The notes under the pieces: model-generated
The model's input: only the letters and a program-made list of their open reading frames with translations
What the model was told of the DNA's origin: nothing
Database searches by the model: none
NCBI GenBank assembly: GCA_009928955.1
Contig: SABN01000025.1
Coordinates: 1 to 35,508, forward strand
Reading direction: 5' to 3'
DNA from: Opitutia bacterium
Lineage (GTDB): Bacteria; Verrucomicrobiota; Kiritimatiellia; CAIQIC01; Lenti-01
DNA: 35,508 nucleotides
Program-made: the position numbers and the translations under genes
Shown: piece after piece, positions 1 to 9,095 of the stretch
Numbering within the stretch: position 1 is the stretch's first letter
Layout of the letters: each line of letters begins with the position of its first letter

Positions 1-103
1 CGTGAATCCCCAGTTCGATCCGGGCCAAGGCTTCTGGATCCGGGCCGTCAACGGCGCCTTCGAATGGGTGGAAACGAACAAGTACAAGGAAAACCTGGAG
101 TAG
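1..103 (+). CDS. C-terminal fragment of an unidentified protein
   Basis: An open frame enters from the left edge and ends at TAG 101-103, giving the last 33 complete residues of a protein cut by the window. The visible tail contains GQGFWIRAVNG followed by a charged end. A proline/glycine-GxGFW motif of this kind is frequent near the C-terminus of secreted repeat or adhesin-like proteins in Verrucomicrobia and Kiritimatiellota, but that is a family impression and not an identification. Codon use (GGC, CTG, GTC rich) matches the downstream genes. No function is assigned. Confidence 0.5.
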   Translation, partial: VNPQFDPGQGFWIRAVNGAFEWVETNKYKENLE

Positions 104-214
104 CGGATGGCGGCCCCTCCGCAAGGCTTCCGATGGCGATTTCCATCCAGTTCCGGGCCTGCGGCGGGAATGGGATGCCGGGCGGGCTGAACAACGTATG
201 GCCGGGCCGGGATC

Positions 215-234
215 CGCGCAGCTGAGTCTGCGCG
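215..234 (+). terminator. 7-bp perfect hairpin before the MBL-fold gene
   Basis: CGCGCAG (215-221) and CTGCGCG (228-234) are perfect complements around a 6-nt loop. There is no T tract, so a classical intrinsic terminator is not supported. It could be a weak terminator for the gene ending at 103 or a leader hairpin. It lies between the two possible starts of the next gene (198 and 246). Confidence 0.25.
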
Positions 235-245
235 CAGAATCCAGC

Positions 246-1937
246 ATGGAAAACCGAAAATGGCAGCCGGTTCCGGGAATCCCGGATGCGTTCGTCTTTC
301 CCCGCATCCGCCGACCCGACGTGCTTTCCTCCAACTCCTACGCGGTTGAATTTCCGGATGTCCGGCTGTTGATTGATCCTGGCGCCCTGCCGCGGCAGAC
401 GGAGGAGTTGCGCGAGATCCTCTCCGGCCGGGAAGGGGGGCGCGTCCTGCCGCTGATGGTGTGCCTCACCCATTGCCACCTCGATCACAGCCGGGAAATC
501 TCCGCATGGCTCGGCGATGCCTTCCGGCCGGCATGGCTCGCGGCGCAGGAGGTCGGAGCGGCGGCGCTGGCCGATGGAGATGGCCAGCTGACGGCTGCGG
601 ATCTCTATGGCTTGGAAATTCCGCGCGTGCCGACCCACATGCCGTTGCTGGCTGCGGAAGATCTCCTCGCGTCCGGAATCCAGTGCCTCCCGCTGGCCGC
701 CGGCGTCGAGGCGCGGCTCATTTCGGATGCGCGCGGCGGCCGCGTCCGGCAATTCCTCTCGTGGGGCGGCCGCGCCCGGATCGAGGTCGTGCCCTGCGCC
801 GGACACAGCCCCGACAGCGTCTGCTTCCGCATCGGCGGCTTGCTTTTCGTCGGCGATCTGCTGTCCGCCGGCCGGCCCCTGGTCGCGGGCCTGCACGGAT
901 GGAGCGCCGGGGCGCTGAAACGCTCGCTGGACGAGATCATCCGCCTGCTGGAGGAGGGGGAGGTCGCATGGTGTTGCCCGGGCCACGGGGATCCGTTGCC
1001 GGCGGGGCAGACCTTGGACCTGTTGCGTCGCCAGCGGGATTGGGCCGCCGGCGCGGGCGACGTCGAGAAAATGGATCCGGGCCGCCTGCTTCGGGCCGTC
1101 GACATGGCCTTGGAATTGGCCGACGAGGCCGAAGAGGTGTTCTCCGCCCTCGCAGGCCGCTTGCTCTACGTGGCCGACCGGTTGGAGATGCTGGAGGAGC
1201 CCGGCATGGCGCGGCGCTGCCGCGAGGCCATGGACATGGAATCCGCGGATGCCCGAATCGAGCAATTCAGGGGTCTGTGCCGGGCGCTTTCCGCCGGCGA
1301 CCTCCTGCCCGTCGCCTTCGCGGTCGAAGCGACGGGCCTCGTGGAGAAGCTGCGGAAGAGCTTCGCGCCCGAACCGCTCGCCGCTTTCCTGCCGACCGCG
1401 CTGGTCAATCGCGCGCAGCGGTTGCTGGTGGATTTCATGGGCGTGGCCCAAGGCTCGGGCAACCTCGGGGAATTCGTGCCGATCGACATCGGTTCGCTGC
1501 TGGCCGAGGCCGAAAACGCCTGGAGGGCCAGTCCCCACCTGGACGAATCGATCGCGGAGCGGGCGGACGATCCGGACCGGTTCGCCGCGGAGCTCGCCCG
1601 GCGCATCGGGCACCCGCCGCCGGCGCAGCGCATGCCGGTGCGGTTCGAGGCTGTTCCCGGCGGGGCGCCGGCGCTGGTGGCGGCGGTGCGGTTCGTCGAC
1701 ACCTTGATCCAGTTTTTGGACGCGCTGGCGCTGGCCGGGGCGGAGTCGGCCCGGGTGGCGCCAGGCACCGGCCCCGCCGGGCCGTTCGTGGAGATCCGCG
1801 TCGCGGGGGCGATGAGCGGCGACGCGCCGCGGCTGCGCGCGAAAACCCGTTCGTTCGCCCGCCGGTTCGCGCTGGCCGGATTCGAGCTGGAAGCGGGGGC
1901 GGAAGGGTTCCGGCTGGAGCATTCTCCGCCGCGCTGA
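246..1937 (+). CDS. MBL-fold metallo-hydrolase fused to a degenerate histidine-kinase-like domain
   Basis: Length is 563 residues from ATG 246; an in-frame ATG at 198 would add 16 residues with no recognisable homology. Residues 30-250 are a metallo-beta-lactamase fold: THCHLDHS gives His76, His78, Asp80 and His81, with His187 (CAGHS), Asp204 (FVGD) and His247 (PGHGDP) as the remaining metal ligands, so the hydrolase site looks intact. Residues from about 290 onward look like a sensor kinase that has lost its key residues. A helical stretch ends in VNRAQRLLVDFMG and VPIDIGSLLAEAE, like a DHp-to-ATPase junction, and the end (FARRFALAGFELEAG) mimics the last strand of an HATPase domain. No phospho-accepting His or N-box Asn is visible. 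The STAS gene starts 70 bp downstream, so the pair may form a partner-switch module. The substrate is unknown. Confidence 0.75.
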   Translation: MENRKWQPVPGIPDAFVFPRIRRPDVLSSNSYAVEFPDVRLLIDPGALPRQTEELREILSGREGGRVLPLMVCLTHCHLDHSREISAWLGDAFRPAWLAAQEVGAAALADGDGQLTAADLYGLEIPRVPTHMPLLAAEDLLASGIQCLPLAAGVEARLISDARGGRVRQFLSWGGRARIEVVPCAGHSPDSVCFRIGGLLFVGDLLSAGRPLVAGLHGWSAGALKRSLDEIIRLLEEGEVAWCCPGHGDPLPAGQTLDLLRRQRDWAAGAGDVEKMDPGRLLRAVDMALELADEAEEVFSALAGRLLYVADRLEMLEEPGMARRCREAMDMESADARIEQFRGLCRALSAGDLLPVAFAVEATGLVEKLRKSFAPEPLAAFLPTALVNRAQRLLVDFMGVAQGSGNLGEFVPIDIGSLLAEAENAWRASPHLDESIAERADDPDRFAAELARRIGHPPPAQRMPVRFEAVPGGAPALVAAVRFVDTLIQFLDALALAGAESARVAPGTGPAGPFVEIRVAGAMSGDAPRLRAKTRSFARRFALAGFELEAGAEGFRLEHSPPR

Positions 1938-1953
1938 GGCGGGCCCGGGCCCC

Positions 1954-1982
1954 TTGCTTCGGCGGGGTTGTTGTGCTACAAA
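1954..1982 (+). promoter_or_regulatory. Possible sigma70-type promoter before the STAS gene
   Basis: TTGCTT (1954-1959) and TACAAA (1977-1982) are separated by 17 bp, and the STAS start codon lies 25 bp after the -10. It would allow transcription of the STAS gene separately from the MBL gene. This is motif-level evidence only. Confidence 0.35.
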
Positions 1983-2007
1983 CCGATCATCGAGAAAGGC
2001 GGGAAAC

Positions 2008-2370
2008 ATGGCTCTGACGATCAAAGTGGTGGAGAACAAGCCGCGGGTGTTCGTGGTGGCGTTGGCGGGATCGCTGGACAGCATCACCTATCCCGCGCTC
2101 GAGAAGAAGATCGACTATTTGCTGGCCGAAGGCGAAGCCAAGGTCCTCACGCTCGATCTGGCCGAGTTGACGTTCATCAGCAGCATGGGCATCCGCATCA
2201 TCTTCAAGGCCCGCAAGGACCTGGCGCGCGCCGGCGGCTACCTGTGCCTCGCGCGGATCCCGCCGCCCGTCCAGAAGGCGCTCGAGATCGTCGAAGCGCT
2301 GCCCTCCATGCAGATTTTCGCGAGCATCCAGGAAATGGATGCCTATCTGGCCAAGATGCAGGGGCTGTAG
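2008..2370 (+). CDS. STAS-domain protein (anti-sigma factor antagonist type)
   Basis: A 120-residue, single-domain protein. The ATG at 2008 is preceded by a purine-rich AGGCGGG at suitable distance, and the longer frame back to 1954 has no family resemblance. The sequence follows the STAS fold: beta-strand FVVALAGSLDSI, then the helix-preceding loop ITFISSMGIR (seen as LTFISSMGIRII), where one of the two serines is the residue phosphorylated in SpoIIAA/RsbV relatives. Known family members bind an HATPase-type anti-sigma kinase and are controlled by a phosphatase. The gene immediately upstream carries a degenerate kinase-like domain, which makes a regulatory partnership plausible but unproven. 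No sigma factor or PP2C phosphatase is present nearby. Confidence 0.85.
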   Translation: MALTIKVVENKPRVFVVALAGSLDSITYPALEKKIDYLLAEGEAKVLTLDLAELTFISSMGIRIIFKARKDLARAGGYLCLARIPPPVQKALEIVEALPSMQIFASIQEMDAYLAKMQGL

Positions 2371-2389
2371 CGCGCGGCGACGCCGCGCG
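2371..2389. terminator. GC-rich hairpin directly after the STAS stop codon
   Basis: CGCGCGGCG (2371-2379) and CGCCGCGCG (2381-2389) form a perfect palindrome with a single-base centre, starting at the first base after the stop codon. No T tract follows. It may stop transcription between the STAS gene and the convergent ABC operon, or be a small palindromic repeat. Confidence 0.4.
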
Positions 2390-2469
2390 CGGTTCGAGGT
2401 TGTGGGTTCGGGGTCGATGGCCGGGCGGGATCGACGATCAACCAGCAACCATCGCCGACGCCCGCCGGC

Positions 2470-3132
2470 TCAGGCGAAGCCGGGGATCCGGACGCGGCGC
2501 TGGATGTGGCGCGCGAGCAGCGTCAGCAGGACCACCATGACGAGGTAGCCGGCCGCGGCGAACGCGTAGCCGCGGAAGAACATGAAGTTCTGCGAAGTGA
2601 AGTTCTGGATGAACGCCAGGAAGCCGTCGAACTGGATCAGGAAGGCGACGGAGCTGTCCTTGAGGTTGTTGATGGCCTGGCTGGTCAGGCCGGGGGTCGC
2701 ATAGCGGACGGATTGGGGCAGGATCAGCAGGCGGAAAGTCTGCCGCCGGCCGTAGCCCATCGCGGCGGCCGCCGACAGTTCCGCGGCGGAGATCGCCTTG
2801 TAGCCGCTCATGAGATAGCGCGCGTTGTAGGCCGACACGTTGAGCGTGAAGCCGATGAAGGCGGCGGCGAAGGGGGAGAGGTCGATGCCGAGGGTGGGCA
2901 GGCCGTAATAGGCCAGGAACAGCAGCGCCAGCAGGGGGGTGCCGATGAAGAAGGTCACGTAGGCGTTCGCGGCGGCGCGGACCGCGCGCGAGGGCTGCGT
3001 CAGCAGGAACAGCAGGAGTCCGCCGCCCAGCAGGCCCGAAACCGTGACGGAGGCGGAGAGGATGATCGTCCACTCGAGGCTCGCGACCAACGCGGGCCAC
3101 TCCAGCCAGAGTTCGGGGAAGAAGCCGCCCAT
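2470..3132 (-). CDS. Amino-acid ABC transporter, inner-membrane permease (HisMQ family)
   Basis: A 220-residue hydrophobic protein with about five membrane segments, the usual size for polar amino-acid permeases. The cytoplasmic coupling loop (EAA motif) is visible as AAELSAAAAMGYGRRQTF followed by LLILPQ, the region that contacts the ATPase. It is the last gene of a four-gene minus-strand operon (binding protein, permease, ATPase, permease), and its start lies 3 bp after the ATPase stop. Together with the permease at 3873-4526 it should form the heterodimeric channel. The substrate cannot be read from the sequence; polar amino acids are the common choice for this family. Confidence 0.85.
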   Translation of the reverse strand: MGGFFPELWLEWPALVASLEWTIILSASVTVSGLLGGGLLLFLLTQPSRAVRAAANAYVTFFIGTPLLALLFLAYYGLPTLGIDLSPFAAAFIGFTLNVSAYNARYLMSGYKAISAAELSAAAAMGYGRRQTFRLLILPQSVRYATPGLTSQAINNLKDSSVAFLIQFDGFLAFIQNFTSQNFMFFRGYAFAAAGYLVMVVLLTLLARHIQRRVRIPGFA

Positions 3133-3135
3133 GGG

Positions 3136-3870
<735 letters not shown>

Positions 3871-3872
3871 GG

Positions 3873-4526
3873 TCAGGACCCCTCGAAGCCGGGGATGTGG
3901 AAGCGGCGGTAGAGCGCGTGGAACAGCGCGTTGCAGCCCAGATAGAGCGCCAGGAAGAGGAGGGCGGCCGCCGCATAGACCGGCAGCCCGCGCGAGGTCA
4001 CCGCGGTGATGGCCTGCGCCTCCTTGAGGATCTCGGGCACGCCGGCCACGTAGGCGAACGGCGAAGCCTTGAGCACGGAAGAGAACTCGTTGATGAGCCC
4101 CGGGATCGCCAGCCGCCACATCTGCGGCATCAGCACGCTCCAGAACACGCGCCGGGGCGACATGCCCAGGGCGAGCGCCGCCTCGCGCTGCGCGGCGTCG
4201 ATGGATTCCAGCGCTCCCCGCAGCACTTCGCCGATGTAGGCCGCCGCGACCAGCCCCAGGCACGCCACCACCGTCGGAAACGGCGGCAGGCGGAGGCCGA
4301 TGCGCGGCAGGCCGAACATCGCCATGAAGATCAGCACCAGGGACGGCACGCTCTGCACGCCGTGGACGGCGCCCCGCAGCGCGGCGCGTCCGCGCGGCCC
4401 CGCCAGCTGGTGCGCGAGCACGAGCATGGTGCCGCCGGCGAGGCCGACGGCCATGGCGGACAGCGTGATGCCCAGCGTGTTGCCCACGCCGGCGGACAGC
4501 GCGCCGATGATGCGGAAAAACTCCAC
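3873..4526 (-). CDS. Amino-acid ABC transporter, inner-membrane permease (second subunit)
   Basis: A 217-residue polytopic protein. The N-terminal half carries the conserved GVGNTLGITLSAM start typical of HisM/GlnP permeases, and the EAA loop is AAQREAALALGMSPRRVF followed by LMPQ. It is related to, but clearly different from, the permease at 2470-3132, so the channel is probably a heterodimer. It lies 25 bp after the binding-protein gene and 2 bp before the ATPase, consistent with one transcript. Confidence 0.85.
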   Translation of the reverse strand: MEFFRIIGALSAGVGNTLGITLSAMAVGLAGGTMLVLAHQLAGPRGRAALRGAVHGVQSVPSLVLIFMAMFGLPRIGLRLPPFPTVVACLGLVAAAYIGEVLRGALESIDAAQREAALALGMSPRRVFWSVLMPQMWRLAIPGLINEFSSVLKASPFAYVAGVPEILKEAQAITAVTSRGLPVYAAAALLFLALYLGCNALFHALYRRFHIPGFEGS

Positions 4527-4551
4527 GGGCGGGGCCTCGTTCCTCCCGCGC

Positions 4552-5310
4552 CTACTTCATGTGGCGGGCGATGATCGCCTGCACGTCCGCGGCCCGGTCC
4601 CCGAGGAACTGGTCGAACTCGGCGCGCAGCGCGCTGCCCTTGGGGAAGGCGAAGCCGAAGTTGTCCGCCTCTTCCAGCGTGAAGGCCGCGACGAGGTTGT
4701 AGATGCCCTTTTCCTTCTGGTCGGCCATGACGAGGGAATCCATGAAGGCGCCGTCCACGTTGCCGTTGCCCAGGTCCGCGAGCAGCTCGTTGTAGGAGGG
4801 ATATTGCTGGAGGTCGGCGTAGACGTAAGCGTCCTGGTACTTCGTCTTGATGAGGTCGCCGAAGTACATGCCGCGCACGAAGCCCAGCTTGTAGTTCTTC
4901 CAGTCCGCCGTCGTGGCGATGGCCACGTCGCGGTCGGCGAGCGCCGCGATGATCAGCGTGTTGACCATGTAGGCCTCGGAGAAATCCATGGCTTCCTTGC
5001 GCTTGTCGGTGATGGAGATGCCGGAGAAGGCCACGTCGGCGCGGGTGGCCACCACGGCGCCCAGCATGCCCGCCCAGTCGTAGGCCGTCATGGCGAACGT
5101 GGCGCCGCGGCTTTCGCAGAAGGCGGTGAAGATCTCCACGTCGATGCCCACGTAGTCCTTGTCCTGCTGGAAGCAGTTCGGGGGCGAAGTCGGGCACACC
5201 GCCGCTTGCAGCACTTTTCTGCCGGCCGCCGCCTCGTCCGGGGCGTTCGCCTCCGGCTTGCCGCATCCCGCCAACGCCAGCGCCAATAGGATCATCAGTC
5301 CGGTCCGCAT
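4552..5310 (-). CDS. Extracellular solute-binding lipoprotein of the amino-acid ABC importer
   Basis: A 252-residue protein with a short lipoprotein signal ending in LALAGC (Cys16 is the lipidated residue). The body follows family-3 solute-binding proteins: YVGIDVEIFTAFCESRG, then DWAGMLGAVVATRADVAFSGISIT and KRKEAMDFSEAYM, then GNVDGAFMDS, and a C-terminal helix before the stop. It would deliver the ligand to the two permeases downstream. Two cysteines in the PTSPPNCFQQDKDY region near the expected ligand pocket are unusual and make the ligand hard to guess. The start is supported by AAGGAG eight bases upstream and by the signal peptide. Confidence 0.9.
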   Translation of the reverse strand: MRTGLMILLALALAGCGKPEANAPDEAAAGRKVLQAAVCPTSPPNCFQQDKDYVGIDVEIFTAFCESRGATFAMTAYDWAGMLGAVVATRADVAFSGISITDKRKEAMDFSEAYMVNTLIIAALADRDVAIATTADWKNYKLGFVRGMYFGDLIKTKYQDAYVYADLQQYPSYNELLADLGNGNVDGAFMDSLVMADQKEKGIYNLVAAFTLEEADNFGFAFPKGSALRAEFDQFLGDRAADVQAIIARHMK

Positions 5311-5354
5311 ATGCCTCGCTCCTTGGTTGTTCCGTCGATTTCGACGTTGGGGAA

Positions 5355-5384
5355 TTGATGATGGGTTTTCCGTCTCCTGTCAAT
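5355..5384 (-). promoter_or_regulatory. Possible promoter of the ABC importer operon
   Basis: On the minus strand a consensus -35 TTGACA (5384-5379) is followed after 17-18 bp by TCATCA/CATCAA. The -10 match is weak. It stands about 45 bp upstream of the binding-protein start, which has its own AAGGAG ribosome site. Confidence 0.4.
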
Positions 5385-5493
5385 CCTTCCCGTTCCGGGC
5401 GGGGAATCCATCGGAACGCGTGGATGGATGGAAAAGGCGGAGCCGGGAACCGGAGGAGAAAAATCCGGCGCGGCGCGCGTCCGTCTGGCCGCG

Positions 5494-7323
5494 TCAAAAC
5501 TTCGCGCGGGCGACGAGCTCGGCGTAGCGGCCCTCGCGGGCCAGCAGCTGCTCGTGGGTGCCGGTCTCCACCAACTGCCCTTGGTCCAGCACGAGGATCT
5601 GGTCGGCGTGGCGGATGGTGGAGAGGCGGTGGGCGATGATGAACGCCGTGCGGCCTTCCATCAGCTTCTCGAAGCTTGCCTGGATCGCCCGCTCGGTTTC
5701 GGAATCCACCGCGCTGGTGGCCTCGTCCAGGATGACGATGCGCGGATCCTTCAGGATCATCCGCGCGATGGAGAGGCGCTGGCGCTGGCCGCCGGACAGC
5801 TTGATGCCGCGTTCGCCCACTTGGCTCCCGTATTGCTCGGGCAGGGATTCGATGAAGGCGTCGATGTTGGCGAAGCGCGCGGCGTCGCGGATGCGCAACG
5901 GATCGACCTGGCGGCGGGCGAAGGCGATGTTCTGCGCCACGGTGCCGTGGAAGAGGAAGGTTTCCTGGAAGACGATGCCGATGGCCTGCCGGATGGATTC
6001 CAGCCGGACGCCGCGGATCGGCTCGCCGTCGATCAGGATGCGGCCGCTTTGGGGTTCGTAGAAGCGCGGCAGCAGCGAGGCCAGCGTGGTCTTGCCGGAG
6101 CCGGTGGCGCCCACGATGGCGATCTTGCTGCCGGCGGGAGCGGTGAAGGAGATGTCGCGCAGGACCGGGCGGTCGGTCCGGTATCCGAACGTCACGTGCT
6201 CAAACCGCACCTCCCCGCGCTCAAAGTGGACGGCCTTGGCGTCCGGGGTTTCCTTGACCTCGGGCGGCAGGTCCAGGAACTCGAACACCCGCTGGGACGC
6301 CGCGAGGCCGCGCTGGATGGTGTCATAGAAGCCGACGAGTTGGTTGACGGGATCGAAGAAACGCCCCAGCAGCGGCAGGAACGCCAGCACCATGCCGAGG
6401 GTGACGTGGCCCCAGCCCAGGATGACCATCGTGCCGCCGCCGACGCCGACCAGCAGCATGGCGACGTCGCGCGTGCCGTAGAGGATCTGGTGGTTGAGGC
6501 TGAACACCCGCATGGGCTTGTGGACCAGCCGCGCCTGCGCCAGATTCGTGCGCAGATAGTCGCGCCGGGCGGTGGGCTCGCGCTCGAACGCCTTGATCTC
6601 GCGGATGCCCGCGATGTTCTCCTGGATGGTCGCGCCGATGACGGATTGCTGTTCGCGCATGTCGCGGTAGATCGGCCGCAGGTGCTTGCGCACGCGCTGG
6701 ACGGCCGAATAGATGACGGGGAGGGGGAGGAGCGTGAAGAGGAACAGCCCCGGACTCATGCCGATCATGATCAGGGGCACGGTGACGAGATGCGTCGAGG
6801 CGTACAGGAGGACGAAGGAGTCGCGGATCATTTGCTCCATCTGGTCGGTGTCGCCGACGGCGCGCGTCATGATCGCGCCGGTGCGTTCGGCGTCGAAATA
6901 GGACACCGGCAGCTCGTGGAGGTGTTCGTTCACGCGGTGTTTGATGTCCAGCATGATGCGCTGGCAGACGCGCGTGCCCAGCCGCCACATATGGACGCCG
7001 ATGGAATTGGCCACCACGATCAGCGCGAACAGGACGGCCAGATAGCCGGCGGACCAAAGGAGCTTGTGCCGCACGTCGGGCAGATAAGGCGCCAGGTCGA
7101 AGGTCCAGCCGAAGAAGGAGAAGGTTCCGCCGCGCACCACGCCATCCATGTACCACGCCAGGCTGGCGGCGGGCAGGAGGTTCAGCACCGAGTTGAGGAA
7201 GTAGAACAGATACACCGCCAGAAGCTGGCGGCGGTAGGGGCGGACGAATTCCATCGTCCGCCGCAGGAGGCGGATGTCCGAGCGGGCCTTGGCATCGGAA
7301 GGCGTGGCTTCAGGCGGTTTCAT
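5494..7323 (-). CDS. MsbA-type ABC exporter (fused membrane and ATPase domains)
   Basis: A 609-residue half-transporter. Residues 25-345 contain six membrane segments of an exporter domain, including the conserved intracellular loop HELPVSYFDAERTG and the QENIAGIREIKAFERE helix. The ATPase domain follows: Walker A VGATGSGKTT (Lys411), Q-loop VFQETFLFHGTV, signature LSGGQRQRLSIA (509-520), Walker B VILDEATSAVD (Glu534) and switch IAHRLSTI. It should work as a homodimer exporting a lipid, peptide or drug; the substrate is not evident. Its start lies inside the end of the epimerase-family gene (14-bp overlap), so the two are translationally coupled and may share a process such as envelope glycan or glycolipid handling. 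Confidence 0.92.
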   Translation of the reverse strand: MKPPEATPSDAKARSDIRLLRRTMEFVRPYRRQLLAVYLFYFLNSVLNLLPAASLAWYMDGVVRGGTFSFFGWTFDLAPYLPDVRHKLLWSAGYLAVLFALIVVANSIGVHMWRLGTRVCQRIMLDIKHRVNEHLHELPVSYFDAERTGAIMTRAVGDTDQMEQMIRDSFVLLYASTHLVTVPLIMIGMSPGLFLFTLLPLPVIYSAVQRVRKHLRPIYRDMREQQSVIGATIQENIAGIREIKAFEREPTARRDYLRTNLAQARLVHKPMRVFSLNHQILYGTRDVAMLLVGVGGGTMVILGWGHVTLGMVLAFLPLLGRFFDPVNQLVGFYDTIQRGLAASQRVFEFLDLPPEVKETPDAKAVHFERGEVRFEHVTFGYRTDRPVLRDISFTAPAGSKIAIVGATGSGKTTLASLLPRFYEPQSGRILIDGEPIRGVRLESIRQAIGIVFQETFLFHGTVAQNIAFARRQVDPLRIRDAARFANIDAFIESLPEQYGSQVGERGIKLSGGQRQRLSIARMILKDPRIVILDEATSAVDSETERAIQASFEKLMEGRTAFIIAHRLSTIRHADQILVLDQGQLVETGTHEQLLAREGRYAELVARAKF

Positions 7324-8443
7324 GCCGCATGCCCTCCACGCACATGCGCAGGGAATGGTAGTCCGCCTTGAACGGATGCCCCTTCATGCGGCTGACGGCC
7401 ACGCCGTTGCGGTCCACGGCGCTGAAGACGCCGCCGTCGGCGTCGAGGAACTTCGCGAAATAGAAATCGGCGGTGCGGCGGAACGCATCGCCGTAGGGTT
7501 CGCCGAAGAGGCGGGCGGCGACGCAGAAGGCCTTGACGGCCTCCGACTGCGTCCAGAAGCTGGCGTGGCCCGCGCAGCATCGCTCGGTCAAAAAGAACTG
7601 GTCGGTGAAGTGCCCGTCCGGCTGGACGGCGTTGTCCAGCGCCTTGTCGAGGATGGCGCGTTCGGTCGCCTCGGGCAGTTCCGCGCCGGGCCATTCGCGG
7701 AAGAAGCCGAACCATTCGAGTCCGTGGGCGAGGGAGACGTAGGCTCCCGGCCGGCGGTCGGGATCGTGAAAGCCTTCGCGGTAGGCATCGAAGGTAACGA
7801 ATTCAATGGGATCGAGGATCCGCGCCAGGAAGAACTCGCGCACATCGGAGACGCGCCGGCCCAGCTCCGCTTCGAGGCCGGCGTCGCGCAAACAGACGAG
7901 GGCTTCGAGGTAGTGCAGCACGTTGTTGCCCGCGAATTTTCCCATGGGAGGAAATCCACGCTCGCCTTCGCCCCAGCAGCCCAGCACGCCGTCCGTGCGC
8001 AAGGAACCGGGGAGGGTCTTTTCCTCGATGAGCCGGAACAGGCGCCAAGCCTCGTCGCGCACATCGGCGCGGCCCGTGGCCTGCGCATGGCGGGCCATGG
8101 CGAGGACCACGAACAGGTTCATATAGGTGTCGAGGCCGTCGGGGGAAGACAGCTTGCCGTCCACGAGCGACGCGTACCAGCCGCCCGGCGTGCGCAGGGA
8201 GGTCGTCATGAAATCGTAGAGATGGTTCGCGTGATCGCGGCAGAAAGCCAAACCCGCGTGGACGCCCTCGGCATAGTTGTAGAGCAAGCGCGCCTGGATC
8301 AGGATGACCCGGTTGGGGCTTGGAAGGACGGCGCCCGTCGAATCGATCAGGTGGTGGAAGCCGCCGTGTTCCCGGTCGCGGCCGCGCTCCCAATACCGAA
8401 GAATGCCTTCGAAATGCCAGTGAAAATCGGTTTTATGGTGCAT
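7310..8443 (-). CDS. N-acylglucosamine 2-epimerase (AGE) family protein
   Basis: A 377-residue alpha/alpha-barrel protein, the normal AGE-family length. Family marks are the GGWYASL early motif, HGLEWFGFF in the second half with its catalytic-type His, FWTQSEAVKAF, and the closing KADYHSLRMCVEGM. Relatives epimerise N-acylglucosamine, cellobiose or mannose, or isomerise aldoses to ketoses. These activities cannot be told apart here. It is first in a two-gene transcript with the ABC exporter. No SD-like site is obvious upstream of its ATG at 8441-8443. An imperfect TTGACC/TAGGGT pair with 15-bp spacing lies upstream on the minus strand, too poor to call a promoter. Confidence 0.85.
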   Translation of the reverse strand: MHHKTDFHWHFEGILRYWERGRDREHGGFHHLIDSTGAVLPSPNRVILIQARLLYNYAEGVHAGLAFCRDHANHLYDFMTTSLRTPGGWYASLVDGKLSSPDGLDTYMNLFVVLAMARHAQATGRADVRDEAWRLFRLIEEKTLPGSLRTDGVLGCWGEGERGFPPMGKFAGNNVLHYLEALVCLRDAGLEAELGRRVSDVREFFLARILDPIEFVTFDAYREGFHDPDRRPGAYVSLAHGLEWFGFFREWPGAELPEATERAILDKALDNAVQPDGHFTDQFFLTERCCAGHASFWTQSEAVKAFCVAARLFGEPYGDAFRRTADFYFAKFLDADGGVFSAVDRNGVAVSRMKGHPFKADYHSLRMCVEGMRHETA

Positions 8444-8618
8444 GCCGAACCGTACCCTACCACAAATCCAGCGGGGTCAAATCCGGAAATGGAGGGGGGG
8501 CATGGCCCAAGCGAAAAACAAGCCGCGGGTGGCTCATTGGCGCCTCCGGGGCATGGGCTTGACGGTTGGGCGGGGGGCGGGGCATCCTTTGAGAGGAGCT
8601 CGGAACCGGGAGAAGGAC

Positions 8619-9065
8619 ATGAAATTCAGCGAAGCAAAAACAGGACGCGTATTTGTCATCCGGCTGGAAGACGGCGAGATCGTCCACGAATGCATCGAGC
8701 GTTTCGCGGCCGCGCATGGCATCACGCATGCCGCGCTGACGATGCACGGCGGCGGCGACGAAGGAAGCGTCTTGGTGACCGGGCCGAAGGAGGCTCGTTG
8801 TCCGCCGCCCATCGCGCCGCAGACCACGGTGTTGGGCGGCGTCCATGAAGTCGTCGGCACGGGCTCCCTGTTTCCGGACGAAAAAGGCAATCCCATCCTC
8901 CATGTCCATCTGGCCTGCGGGCGCGGGGACCGGACCGTCACGGGCTGCATCCGCACCGGGGTGAAGACCTGGCATGTGATGGAAGTGATCCTCTTCGAAC
9001 TCGTCGGCTGTTCGGCGCGGCGCCTGCCCGACGCCGCCACCGGCTTCGAGCTTTTGGTGCCCTGA
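8619..9065 (+). CDS. PPC/DUF296 domain protein
   Basis: A 148-residue single-domain protein. The ATG at 8619 has AGAAGG five bases upstream; the frame extends further back to 8442 but that part has low-complexity, non-coding character. The PPC (plant and prokaryote conserved) fold is recognised from FVIRLEDGEIVHECIERF, the GITHAALTMHGG turn, and the HVHLACGRGDRTVTGCIR stretch followed by WHVMEVIL, which holds the His-x-His...His set that binds zinc in structural relatives. Bacterial homologues are trimeric with unknown chemistry; plant homologues are fused to AT-hooks. The gene stands alone on the plus strand between divergent and convergent neighbours. Confidence 0.85.
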   Translation: MKFSEAKTGRVFVIRLEDGEIVHECIERFAAAHGITHAALTMHGGGDEGSVLVTGPKEARCPPPIAPQTTVLGGVHEVVGTGSLFPDEKGNPILHVHLACGRGDRTVTGCIRTGVKTWHVMEVILFELVGCSARRLPDAATGFELLVP

Positions 9066-9095
9066 GCCGCCGCCGCGGGGGAGGCCTGTTCGCTT

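Noticed and set aside
48-2087. A 679-codon open frame on the minus strand opposite the MBL-fold gene
   Set aside because: It is the antisense of a real gene: Arg/Gly/Pro-rich, no domain pattern, and covers two genes whose motifs are clear on the plus strand. GC-rich DNA commonly keeps such frames open.
3871-4263. N-terminal extension of the ABC ATPase (131 residues)
   Set aside because: It is antisense-frame noise over the permease gene; the ATPase family starts at MALLEVKN, 2 bp after the permease stop.
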